A stretch of DNA of 64,000 nt from NCBI RefSeq assembly GCF_900105185.1, contig NZ_FNTJ01000003.1:62001-126000 (forward strand), read 5' to 3'. Position numbers and translations under genes: made by a program. This stretch comes from Pseudomonas saponiphila (GTDB taxonomy: Bacteria > Pseudomonadota > Gammaproteobacteria > Pseudomonadales > Pseudomonadaceae). Under the pieces are notes generated by a model that had not been told where the DNA came from, did not search any database, and saw only the letters and a program-made list of their open reading frames with translations. Positions 1 to 7,591 of the stretch are shown piece by piece. The stretch's first letter is position 1, and the number at the start of each line of letters is the position of its first letter.

Positions 1-2
1 AC

Positions 3-806
3 TTGGAGTGCCCGAGCAGAGGGGCAGCCATAGAATCGGGGCATTCAAGCGGATTGGGAGTAGGGATGAACCACAACACAGTCGGCATGGCCATGTGCCG
101 GATTACCGAAGACCTCCTGTGGAAACCACGGATTGGCTGGGCCTTAAAACACAACCCCAATGCCAGTCTTACGGTGCGTCTTGGGAGTGGCCGCAAGACC
201 TGCCTCACCCATGCTCGGGATGTGCGGCGCAATGCTGATATGACCCTGACCTATGGGATCAAGATGATCGCCAGCAAGTCGGACCCGGAGAACATTTGCA
301 AATGGCTGACCGCAAAAGAGGTGCATCAGCGCAAATACTTCCAGGGAGAGATCAACCTCCTGAATGTCCTGACGCACACCATGGCCCACGAGTTCGGCCA
401 CTTCGTCCAGGTCATCCTCGGCCGCAGATACGACGGCTCGGTACACAATCCCGAGTTCTATACCATCCTCGATCGGATTCACCAGAGCGGTGAGGCGGAT
501 AAACTCCGCGACGCCCTCCATCGACATTGCTTGAACAGAGGGATCGACCTTACCAAGTTTGCCGCCAGTACGGCCGCACTCAATGAGCTCAAAGGCCTGC
601 GGGAAGATGGGCAAAAACACCTGAACATTCGTCAGCTGCGCAGACGCCAGTTGGTCATGTTCCGTGACCCGGCTATGAAGCATGTCGGACTGCTGCGCGT
701 CGTGGAAACCAAGCGAACCCGCGTTATCGTCGAGCAAGTTTCACCACCAAACGGCAAGTGGAGTACCTATCCGCAAAGCCTCGTTATTGCTGAGGAAGAG
801 TTTTGA
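3..806 (+). CDS. SprT-like zinc metalloprotease-like protein (5' end may be cut)
   Basis: About 267 residues are visible. Near residue 128 there is an HEFGH zinc-protease motif, followed about 16 residues later by HNPEFY. That HExxH...H-x-x-F spacing is typical of SprT/WSS1-like metallopeptidases, which cut protein substrates, often near DNA. The rest resembles nothing I know. The first visible codon is TTG, two bases from the window edge, so the true start may lie outside. Its stop overlaps the start of the next gene (TGATG), suggesting a translationally coupled operon with the UDG-like and nucleotidyltransferase genes. The catalytic motif is seen; the family assignment is inferred. Confidence 0.6.
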   Translation: MECPSRGAAIESGHSSGLGVGMNHNTVGMAMCRITEDLLWKPRIGWALKHNPNASLTVRLGSGRKTCLTHARDVRRNADMTLTYGIKMIASKSDPENICKWLTAKEVHQRKYFQGEINLLNVLTHTMAHEFGHFVQVILGRRYDGSVHNPEFYTILDRIHQSGEADKLRDALHRHCLNRGIDLTKFAASTAALNELKGLREDGQKHLNIRQLRRRQLVMFRDPAMKHVGLLRVVETKRTRVIVEQVSPPNGKWSTYPQSLVIAEEEF

Positions 807-1444
807 TGAAGCTTTGCGCCCTGCAACTGGCAACCCAGCTGGTCGATACGCTGCCGGTCGGTAGGCCGGGACTGTTTAACCCTTGGCGGCAAAGCTGCCC
901 ACATGACCTGCCCATCAACACCATAGAGAACAAGATCGCCCGTCTGGCCGCTCACCTCGATTGCGATGCCAAGCTGATCCTCGTAGGTGAAGCTCCTGGC
1001 TATCAGGGGTGTCGGTACAGTGGCGTTGCATTCACCTCCGAGCGGCTACTGCTTGAAGGGAAGATTCCGCGGATGCCGGAGTTGCAGGGCCGGCTCACTG
1101 ATCGAGGGAAGCCATTCAGCGAACCTTCAGCCACTATCGTGTGGGGGAAACTCAGTGAGCTGGGGATCGCCGGCGACGTGATTCTCTGGAACTCAGTTCA
1201 ACTCCACCCTCATCACCCTGGCCAGCCACACACCAATCGCACACCGTCCGATGAAGAGGTTCTGCTTGGCCTTCCAGCGCTCAACCTGCTCCGGCTGCAT
1301 TACCCGACTGCTACCTTTGTGGCGGTTGGCAACAAGGCAGACGACATCCTCCGGGCAGCGGGTATTTCCGCGACCAAAGTTAGGCACCCAGCTAATGGTG
1401 GGGCCAACAAGTTCCGTGATGGTCTTGAGGCCATCATCCACTAA
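806..1444 (+). CDS. Uracil-DNA glycosylase superfamily protein
   Basis: This 212-residue protein carries both hallmarks of the UDG fold (PF03167 type). GEAPG near residue 55 corresponds to the catalytic water-activating loop, and HPANGG near residue 196 corresponds to the DNA-intercalation loop. The stretch GCRYSGVAFTSERLL after motif A is typical of UdgX-like or family 4/5-like proteins. It probably excises uracil or another damaged base from DNA, or acts in a plasmid defence setting. ATG at 806 shares a base with the upstream TGA, so I start there rather than at the TTG one codon earlier. The substrate cannot be told from sequence. Confidence 0.72.
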   Translation: MKLCALQLATQLVDTLPVGRPGLFNPWRQSCPHDLPINTIENKIARLAAHLDCDAKLILVGEAPGYQGCRYSGVAFTSERLLLEGKIPRMPELQGRLTDRGKPFSEPSATIVWGKLSELGIAGDVILWNSVQLHPHHPGQPHTNRTPSDEEVLLGLPALNLLRLHYPTATFVAVGNKADDILRAAGISATKVRHPANGGANKFRDGLEAIIH

Positions 1445-1515
1445 CTAAGTTTCCAGAGTGTGGTTGGCCAGGCGGAATGCGTGCGTGAGCGTCATGACAA
1501 AGCAGAGGGGAGGAA

Positions 1516-2424
1516 ATGCAGAACGAAGTTAGGCTGGCTCGGGCCGAGATGACGAAAGCACTGGTGGCTATGTGCGCCAGGCTCGACGAATCCGGTGTAA
1601 GCCATGCTCAGTACACGCACGAGTACGCAGGCGATGTCATCTCTCTCTTCACGCCTGCCAGGCTCTGGGTCTTCGGTTCCTATGCCAGAGGCGCTACGGA
1701 GTGTGGTGACCTGGATGTACTGATCGAACTCGACTACCAAGCCGGCCCATGCCCTCCGGCAGAAGTGGTGGCCAATGTCCTGTTCGGTGAGGTCGGCCGG
1801 CTATCTCTATTCCTGGGAACGCCAGAGCAGAACAAAGCTGGGTTCGACATTACCGACGCTGTGCTGATCTGGTCAGGGAAGGGTAGCGATTGGCGGGGTG
1901 CCATTGACTCGATCAATGTCGATACGGATGCCGGGCGCTTTGAGCGTGAACATGACCAGTTGCCACTCCGGCCACAACAGTTTGCTGCCGGTATGGATAC
2001 GCGGTCCCTCGTGTCGTGGGGGATTCGCAACGGAGTATTCGACAGTCAGTTCATCCCGCTGGAAAGCCTCGATACCTCAGCGTTCGAACCTGAAGCCGGG
2101 AATGAAGCGGTCCTTGCAACGCTGGCCCACTGTCCCGACCAGCAAACCCAAGCGCTGATACCGGCGATCTACAAAGCCATTGAGCCGTTGGAACCCAACG
2201 CCCCTGTGGTGCCAGGCGGGGAGGCAGACTTCGCGTGCGGTGCAATCGTGATCGGAGTAGGGAAGCCGTACCTGATGCCCTGGCATCTGGAGAGTGATGC
2301 CGTGAGCCATCTGCTCCTGGTCCCGCATATCTCTGAACGGGGGCCAAACGGGATCTGGATTCTCAGCCGAGGCCCTGAGTACAAACGCCATCAGGAAACA
2401 TACCGAGAAATCGAATTCTTCTAG
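1516..2424 (+). CDS. Nucleotidyltransferase-domain protein
   Basis: A 302-residue protein. The N-terminal third contains LWVFGSYARGATECGDLDVLIELD, which matches the pol beta-type nucleotidyltransferase motif (GSxxRG then DxDxxI/V) and supplies the metal-binding acidic residues. The C-terminal two thirds have no motif I recognise. Such proteins transfer nucleotides to proteins, antibiotics or RNA; MNT-like toxin-antitoxin antitoxins share the motif but are much shorter. A strong GGGAGGA ribosome-binding site precedes ATG 1516. It follows the UDG-like gene by about 70 bp on the same strand and is likely cotranscribed. The function is otherwise unknown. Confidence 0.65.
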   Translation: MQNEVRLARAEMTKALVAMCARLDESGVSHAQYTHEYAGDVISLFTPARLWVFGSYARGATECGDLDVLIELDYQAGPCPPAEVVANVLFGEVGRLSLFLGTPEQNKAGFDITDAVLIWSGKGSDWRGAIDSINVDTDAGRFEREHDQLPLRPQQFAAGMDTRSLVSWGIRNGVFDSQFIPLESLDTSAFEPEAGNEAVLATLAHCPDQQTQALIPAIYKAIEPLEPNAPVVPGGEADFACGAIVIGVGKPYLMPWHLESDAVSHLLLVPHISERGPNGIWILSRGPEYKRHQETYREIEFF

Positions 2425-2468
2425 CGGACACAGCAGGCTGAATTACCAGCCTACCGTAGCGCAACAGA

Positions 2469-3143
2469 TCAGAAGGAGAAGGTCTTTCCCATGATTGACA
2501 TGGTGCACTTGTCGCCATAAACGACGCCGAATTGGTCCTCAAGCCACGACTTGAGGTAATGAGGCATCTTGGCTGTTACCGGCTTTAGTCTGGAACCTGG
2601 AAACGGTGGCCTTACAACAGGGGCTCCGAACAGGGCATTTGTTGCTGTATCGGCATAGTCAAGAATCTGCATTCCGTTCTGGTATTTGATTGACATGATC
2701 AACGCTCCAAGTGGGGGCCTCATGCCATCATCAGTGGTGTTGTTGTGTAAGCCGGGTTTCACTTCGGAAATTTTGGTTATACCGGCTCTCATGTCCTTCA
2801 TGGTGAGCTTAGATAGTGCCGCTCTGACATTATCTTCGAACTGTGGTGCATGGGTGAATGTCCTGCCGTTTAGTGTTGAAACGTGCAGCACGTCCATTAC
2901 GCAAACGCCATCATTGGCCACGTAGGCGCTCATTTTCTTTGGAACAACACCAACAAGAGCAGACTTGGCGGCGGAGGCCAGAGCTTTCCAGTCAACTTGT
3001 TCGTACTTGGTCAGCACTGGCTGTCCATACCGGTTGAGCAGTGTTCCTAATCTGGGCGGGGAGTGTGGACACACTATGTAGTGCAACACAGTAGAAGCGC
3101 CGGCACGTTTCACTGCGAGTTCCCACTCAGCGTCTCTTACCAT
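2469..3143 (-). CDS. Hypothetical protein, 224 aa
   Basis: A 224-residue soluble-looking protein with no signal peptide, membrane segment or motif I recognise. It faces the upstream nucleotidyltransferase operon tail to tail and diverges from the gene at 3343. The start at 3143 (ATG GTA AGA GAC) is the first in-frame Met. Its composition resembles a real soluble gene rather than a shadow, and no better ORF overlaps it. It is most likely a plasmid orphan. Confidence 0.5.
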   Translation of the reverse strand: MVRDAEWELAVKRAGASTVLHYIVCPHSPPRLGTLLNRYGQPVLTKYEQVDWKALASAAKSALVGVVPKKMSAYVANDGVCVMDVLHVSTLNGRTFTHAPQFEDNVRAALSKLTMKDMRAGITKISEVKPGLHNNTTDDGMRPPLGALIMSIKYQNGMQILDYADTATNALFGAPVVRPPFPGSRLKPVTAKMPHYLKSWLEDQFGVVYGDKCTMSIMGKTFSF

Positions 3144-3342
3144 TATCTGTTCCCTGACTAGCCTGGCGCTTGTTTGCGGATTACTCCTTTCACCCTAACT
3201 CAAAGTCAGCATGGTTCGCGACGGCATATAATCCGAATTTGCGCCCCTGTTCTTCGTTAAAAAAATTGCTCTCTGGATGTTCTGGCACGCAGGTGACGCT
3301 GTGAGGATACCTCTCACCAACACACCGCAGAGGGAGCAAACC

Positions 3343-3753
3343 ATGAACGAAATCTTCGCAGCCGGCTTTAACCGCCAGAACCTCAAAGTAGCCCGTGAAG
3401 CCATTGAGAAGGCCTTGAGCGGCCTCGATCTCGGCTTTGAAGTGAAGCTGGGCAACATTTCATTCCTCGACGACAGCTTTACCTGCAAGATCGAAGCCTC
3501 GCTGCCGGGCAAGGTTGATCGCAAGAGCGAGAAAGAAAAGCAGATGCTTGCCAGCATGGGCCGTATGTACGGCATCGATGTCACCCGCGAACCCTTCATT
3601 AACGGACGCGGAGTGTGCAAGCTGGTCGGGTTCAACACGCGCGCACCGAAAAACCCGTGGATCGTGGTGCATGGGGACGGCAAACAGTACAAATACCCGA
3701 CCGATGAAGTGTCCCGTCATTGGATGGCGAACTTCACCCTCAAGACCGAGTAG
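3343..3753 (+). CDS. Hypothetical plasmid protein, 136 aa
   Basis: I start this at ATG 3343 because a GGGAG ribosome-binding site sits just upstream; the frame is open further back but without a start signal. The protein (MNEIFAAGFNRQNL...) is small, lysine-rich and cytoplasmic in appearance, with no recognisable catalytic motif. A hairpin terminator lies 21 bp after the stop, so it appears to be a single-gene transcription unit. Function unknown. Confidence 0.55.
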   Translation: MNEIFAAGFNRQNLKVAREAIEKALSGLDLGFEVKLGNISFLDDSFTCKIEASLPGKVDRKSEKEKQMLASMGRMYGIDVTREPFINGRGVCKLVGFNTRAPKNPWIVVHGDGKQYKYPTDEVSRHWMANFTLKTE

Positions 3754-3773
3754 TCGGTGGTGGGTTAGCGCGC

Positions 3774-3794
3774 TGCCCGGCCTTGTGCCGGGCA
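3774..3794 (+). terminator. Rho-independent terminator-like hairpin
   Basis: An 8-bp perfect stem TGCCCGGC / GCCGGGCA with a 5-base loop is followed by TTTGCC. It sits directly after the stop of the gene at 3343-3753. The T-tract is weak. Confidence 0.6.
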
Positions 3795-3853
3795 TTTGCC
3801 GTTGCGGGGACTGAGCGGGTGCTGAGTCAAACTTGCATGGAGGGGGAAGGGCA

Positions 3854-4333
3854 GTGGCACGAGTAAAAGGTGATGGCAGCTGGGTTGAGAGCTGCCGTGT
3901 CCGCAAAGTCAGGCAGGACGATCCGCTTGGGTGTGGAGTGGCTTGTGTGGCGATGATCACCGGGCGTGAGTATGCAGCGGTGCGGCAGTTGTTCCTCGAT
4001 GCGCAGATCGGCACGCGCAAGGGCCGGCCGCTGGCCACCAACTTCACCGAACTCCAGAAGGCGCTGGCGCTGCTAGGCGTGGACTGCCAGCGAAAGCGTT
4101 TCGAAGGTTGGGACTCGATCCAGGGCGTGGGCATCCTTGCAGTCGATAGCCGCGACGGCGGAAACAACAGCTGGCACAGGGTGGTTGTGGAGCGGCATCC
4201 CCGCTATGGGGTGGTGCTGCATGACCCGGACTTCCCTCTGCCCAGTTTCAGCGACAAGACGCCTGCCGGCATCCGCTCTCACCCGTTCACCGAGTACCAG
4301 GCCCGCAAGAGCTGGCTGTGCGTGACGGACTGA
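3854..4333 (+). CDS. C39-like papain-fold cysteine peptidase
   Basis: 159 residues from GTG 3854, which has a GGGGGAAGGG ribosome-binding site; an upstream in-frame TTG at 3833 lacks one. The sequence QDDPLGCGVACVAMITG is the catalytic Cys motif of the C39/papain-like family. NSWHRVVVE and HDPDFP supply the expected His and Asp downstream. C39 enzymes cleave double-glycine leaders when fused to ABC exporters. Here the peptidase stands alone with no transporter or leader peptide next to it, so its substrate is unknown. It is followed by a short gap and a membrane zinc-ribbon protein. Confidence 0.62.
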   Translation: MARVKGDGSWVESCRVRKVRQDDPLGCGVACVAMITGREYAAVRQLFLDAQIGTRKGRPLATNFTELQKALALLGVDCQRKRFEGWDSIQGVGILAVDSRDGGNNSWHRVVVERHPRYGVVLHDPDFPLPSFSDKTPAGIRSHPFTEYQARKSWLCVTD

Positions 4334-4478
4334 GCTCGCGCGGCTCGCCAGACATAGCAGAATGCAGTTCACTCACCGAGATATCTGTTCGCAAATAAAT
4401 GGTGGGTGTCTAAAGCCTACTCTTGGATTACCTTACAACCGGTCTCCAGAATGAATCTGGAAGAGATTTCATAGGGGG

Positions 4479-4835
4479 GTGCTCGTGGATAGCGAGATTC
4501 TGCTTTGGATAGCTGGTGGCATGTTTGTCTTCCTAATGGTCGGATATGCCTACCGTGAGGTGACATGCCCCAGCTGCGGTAAATTTTTCTCGAAGGTTGT
4601 CGACAAAAAGGAAGACATAGGCAGGCGCTACGAAAACGTCTCGGTGGAGAGGCAGGTTAAAAAGAATGATGGAGCTGACCCGCCGAACTTTGAGACTCGC
4701 GTGAAGGAATACGAACTGACATTCACGAAGTATCTCAAGCACTACAGATGCAAGAGTTGCGCGGATACTTGGACTGAGCAGACGGAAAGCCAAACTGGCA
4801 AGCGTTTCCTCAGTGAACACACAAGACTCTATTGA
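4479..4835 (+). CDS. Small membrane-anchored zinc-ribbon protein
   Basis: 118 residues. A hydrophobic N-terminal helix (ILLWIAGGMFVFLMVGY) probably spans the membrane. It is followed at once by CPSCG and, about 65 residues later, CKSC, four cysteines that can form one zinc ribbon. The intervening part is charged. The start is GTG 4479 or GTG 4485; both follow a G-rich ribosome-binding site. A strong terminator lies just after the stop. The specific role is unknown. Confidence 0.55.
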   Translation: MLVDSEILLWIAGGMFVFLMVGYAYREVTCPSCGKFFSKVVDKKEDIGRRYENVSVERQVKKNDGADPPNFETRVKEYELTFTKYLKHYRCKSCADTWTEQTESQTGKRFLSEHTRLY

Positions 4836-4839
4836 AATG

Positions 4840-4863
4840 AAACGGGCCAATTGGCCCGTTTTC
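4840..4863. terminator. Bidirectional Rho-independent terminator
   Basis: A perfect 20-bp palindrome AACGGGCCAATTGGCCCGTT is flanked by an A-run on the left and TTTTCTTT on the right. It lies between the convergent genes ending at 4835 and 4876, so it can serve both. Confidence 0.85.
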
Positions 4864-4875
4864 TTTATCAGCAAC

Positions 4876-5232
4876 TCAGCAGGCGTAGCAGAACTGGAAG
4901 TACCGGCCGGCCTGCAAGGGCATGCTCATAGTCCCGGCATAGTCATCGCCGGAGAAGCCGCCGTTGGTGGTCTGATTGACGTACACGGTGCCCAGCACGA
5001 AATCATCGTCCTGCGGCATGCCCACCGGGCTGTCGGCGATCTGGTAGCTGTGGGTGAAGCCCGAATCGGCCAGCGTATCCTTGATCTGCTGGAAGGCCTC
5101 CGGTGAGACCATTGCCTGCACCTGATCGAGCACGGCCGAGTTCTCGGCATGCACCTGATCCAACTCCCGCGCAATGGCGGCATCGTGGTCTGCCATGATG
5201 GCGGCGTAGCGCTCTTCGTCCTGATCAGTCAT
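4876..5232 (-). CDS. Hypothetical protein, 118 aa
   Basis: An acidic 118-residue protein (MTDQDEERYAAIMADHD...) with a probable coiled N-terminal helix and a beta-rich C-terminal half ending GRYFQFCYAC. No family is recognised. It ends at a shared bidirectional terminator. Upstream of its start lies the repeat region at 5.4-5.9 kb, whose first three repeats could belong to its promoter side. Confidence 0.5.
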   Translation of the reverse strand: MTDQDEERYAAIMADHDAAIARELDQVHAENSAVLDQVQAMVSPEAFQQIKDTLADSGFTHSYQIADSPVGMPQDDDFVLGTVYVNQTTNGGFSGDDYAGTMSMPLQAGRYFQFCYAC

Positions 5233-5405
5233 ACCGGTGTCCTTCCTGGTTGAGGCTCAAGGTGGCCATGCTGCGATGGTAACGGTGAAGGCTCGCGCCC
5301 AAAGTTCAGGCCGCAATTGTCACATGGCCATGTCCCAACTCACGGCCAAAGCCTGGACTCGAAACCAGGGCGATGGCCACCGGCCCGGCCTGCCGGCAAG
5401 AAAGC

Positions 5406-5622
5406 TATACCATCACCACAAGGGAGCCTGAACGCCCTTACACCTCCTGCTGCCCGGTACCGACCTGAAGCGCCGCAACAGCCCAACCGGCACCACCAGA
5501 TTTATACCATCACCACAGAGCGCGACCAGACCCGCTACAGGTGCCTCCCTGACGCCCCGCACAAGCCCAAACCCCCCGCAAGAGCACCCCGCAAAACCCT
5601 CAAAACTTATACCATCACCACA
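5406..5622 (+). repeat. Three direct copies of a 15-bp motif TATACCATCACCACA
   Basis: Exact copies lie at 5406-5420, 5503-5517 and 5608-5622, with starts 97 and 105 bp apart. Each lies in otherwise unrelated C-rich sequence. The same motif reappears inverted at 5818 and 5901. The surrounding 5237-6033 stretch has no convincing gene. Candidate roles are protein-binding sites, iterons or small-RNA elements. Confidence 0.85.
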
Positions 5623-5817
5623 AGCGAGCTTTAACGGCCTTATCCGTGCTGTCCTGCCACCCCGCACCCTGTCTAACCCTTTCTTTTATTTTGCTTTTCT
5701 TTCTTTTCCCCATCTTTTTCTCACGCCCCGGCACCAGGCCCCCGGCGGGAACGCCTAAAAGGGTTGGACAGGGTAGGGGGGGTGGGAGGGAGCACGAGTG
5801 GGGTCACAGGCTGCGTA

Positions 5818-5915
5818 TGTGGTGATGGTATAAGTAGGGTGTGTCAGGGTGGAGTGGCCGGGCACGGAGGGGCAGGCTGGGTGGGGGTCGGATGCCTGCA
5901 TGTGGTGATGGTATA
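5818..5915 (-). repeat. Two inverted copies of the 15-bp motif
   Basis: TGTGGTGATGGTATA at 5818-5832 and 5901-5915 is the exact reverse complement of the three copies at 5406-5622. Together the five copies form a 3+2 inverted arrangement around a polypyrimidine-to-polypurine stretch (about 5640-5800). The array ends about 120 bp before the promoter of the Xre/RES toxin-antitoxin pair. Confidence 0.85.
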
Positions 5916-6033
5916 ACTACTTTGAAAGGGAGCCGCTTCGGCGGGTGATCGGGGCCGTGCTGGGAAAGGGTGCTCCGGGCTGGTGTGCCTGGCGGGCACG
6001 CCGAAAAGTACCGTCACATGTCTTCGCCTGACG

Positions 6034-6063
6034 TTGTGTCACTAGACGCATTTGGGCTAGTAT
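6034..6063 (+). promoter_or_regulatory. Putative sigma70 promoter of the Xre/RES pair
   Basis: TTGTGT at 6034-6039 and TAGTAT at 6058-6063 are 18 bp apart, just upstream of the antitoxin start. CACTAG and GGCTAG lie between and beside them and may be part of an antitoxin operator. Confidence 0.4.
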
Positions 6064-6092
6064 CGTTTCTACAGATGCGGAGAACAGCCATC

Positions 6093-6488
6093 ATGAACGC
6101 CACCCTCAAAGCAGCCGCTTTCACCAAGGATCAGAGCCGTGTGGTGTTGAACACGGCACTCAACATCCTGGGGAAGTGGGCCGCGTCCACTGAGCAGTCC
6201 TGCAACATCCTGCGCGTCTCGCGCAGCACCATCAGTCGTGCCCACCAGGGTAAGGCAGTGGAGCTGGACAGCGATCAACTGGAGCGCGCCAGCATCGTGC
6301 TGAACTGCCACGCGGCGCTGCGTCTGGTGTTCGACAACCCGGAGAACGTCTACGGTTTCCCGCAGATGGAGAACCACAACGACTTCTTCAATGGCAGGCG
6401 TCCGCTGGAGATCATGGCTCAGGGCGACCTGATGTCCCTGTTCGAGACGTACAAGCGCATTGACGCGCTGCGGGGAGCCGGCTGGTGA
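6093..6488 (+). CDS. Xre/MbcA/ParS-type antitoxin of a RES toxin
   Basis: 131 residues from ATG 6093, preceded by GGAG; an alternative in-frame ATG is at 6075. The N-terminal half has a helix-turn-helix (CNILRVSRSTISRAHQGK). The C-terminal half has the MbcA/ParS/Xre toxin-binding domain, recognised from HAALRLVFDNPENVYGF and NDFFNGRRPLEIMAQGD. Family proteins neutralise RES toxins and repress their own operon. The GTG of the toxin overlaps its TGA (GTGA), so the two are translationally coupled. A close paralogue lies at 51661-52068. Confidence 0.88.
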   Translation: MNATLKAAAFTKDQSRVVLNTALNILGKWAASTEQSCNILRVSRSTISRAHQGKAVELDSDQLERASIVLNCHAALRLVFDNPENVYGFPQMENHNDFFNGRRPLEIMAQGDLMSLFETYKRIDALRGAGW

Positions 6489-7183
6489 GTTACCTGTCCA
6501 GCCTCCCGCTGCTCGCCGGCGACCAGGTGCAGGGTTACCGTCTGGTCAATTCGAAGTTCCCGCCGATCGCACTGTTCGATGACGTGGCCAACGCCGAGGA
6601 CTTCGAGACCTTGTTCCAGGCACAGGCGCTGACCAATCCACGCCTGCTGAACGAAGTCGGCAAGCTGGAGCTGATCCCTCGATCCGAGATCCCGTTCGGC
6701 ATCACCGGCTGCTCTTACGCCACGGCACCGTTCACTCACGTTAATCAGGATGGCTCGCGCTTCAGCGATGGCCGCTTTGGCGTCCTCTACGTGGCCGATG
6801 ACATCGACACGGCAGTTGCCGAGGTGCGCCATCACCAGTCCCGTTACTGGTCGAACGTCACCGGCCTGCGCTTTGAGCGTTTCGTGTTCCGCGGGTTGAA
6901 CTGCACGTTCACCGATGAGGGCATGCGTGATGCCTGTGGCATTGCGATCAATGATCCGATCTACAGCCCCGATGACTACAGCTCAGCGCAGATGCTCGGC
7001 CGTGAAGCGAAAATGGCTGCATGCCCTGGGCTACGATACAACTCAGTTCGTGCACCAGGGCATGTCTGCTGGGCGCTGATGACGCCGCGGCTTGTCACCT
7101 CGATCATCCAGACGACTCACTACGAAATGGTCTGGAACGGCGCAGTCACCAGCGTAAACAAGCTTCAGATGCTCAAGGGGTGA
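6485..7183 (+). CDS. RES-domain NAD+-degrading toxin
   Basis: 232 residues starting at a GTG that overlaps the antitoxin stop. The RES fold is indicated by YRLVNSKFPPIALFD near the N-terminus, the SRFSDGRFGVLYVADDIDTAVAEV block, and the order of conserved Arg, Glu and Ser residues. RES proteins such as MbcT are NAD+ phosphorylases or hydrolases that stop growth by depleting NAD+. The partner is the Xre antitoxin directly upstream. It is strongly similar along its length to the second RES protein at 50966-51661. Confidence 0.88.
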   Translation: MSYLSSLPLLAGDQVQGYRLVNSKFPPIALFDDVANAEDFETLFQAQALTNPRLLNEVGKLELIPRSEIPFGITGCSYATAPFTHVNQDGSRFSDGRFGVLYVADDIDTAVAEVRHHQSRYWSNVTGLRFERFVFRGLNCTFTDEGMRDACGIAINDPIYSPDDYSSAQMLGREAKMAACPGLRYNSVRAPGHVCWALMTPRLVTSIIQTTHYEMVWNGAVTSVNKLQMLKG

Positions 7184-7237
7184 GCTGAGCACGCGGCGGC
7201 GACGGCTAACCTCTTGGGCGCATAGCGAGGATGACGG

Positions 7238-7486
7238 ATGGATACGACGACTGAACGCCTTGCTCGCCTTGAGACGGCGCAAGAGCTGCTCTCATTTCAG
7301 ATAGCCTGGCTCTCGAAACAGATCCAGATGGCGCGTGAAGCGGATGCTCGCGCCGTGGATGTGTTGATCGAGCAGAAGAGCCAACTGATCGAGCTGGAGG
7401 ATCGGCTGACGCTGGCTGATCCCGCGCTCACCGAGCAGGTGATAGAGCGCTACGGGCCGCTGGTGCGTAGCCGCCAGGCACGCTAA
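7238..7486 (+). CDS. Small coiled-coil protein, 82 aa
   Basis: MDTTTERLARLETAQELLSF begins an almost wholly helical protein rich in Leu, Gln and Glu, with heptad-like spacing over most of its length. It starts 54 bp after the RES toxin, on the same strand, with a purine-rich site before ATG 7238. It could be a third gene of the toxin-antitoxin transcript or an independent plasmid orphan. No family recognised. Confidence 0.5.
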   Translation: MDTTTERLARLETAQELLSFQIAWLSKQIQMAREADARAVDVLIEQKSQLIELEDRLTLADPALTEQVIERYGPLVRSRQAR

Positions 7487-7591
7487 GCACCAGCATCGGA
7501 GTCGGGTTACGACTACCTTCAGGCTCCAGGCATAACAACCGAACCGAACCTTCCGGTCCCGCAGCTGCCCGGAGCAGGCGTGCGCCGTTAG

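Noticed and set aside
5406..5915. Possible CRISPR array in the five-copy repeat region
   Set aside because: Spacing is irregular (83-210 bp), copies occur in both orientations, the repeat is only 15 bp and no cas gene is nearby.
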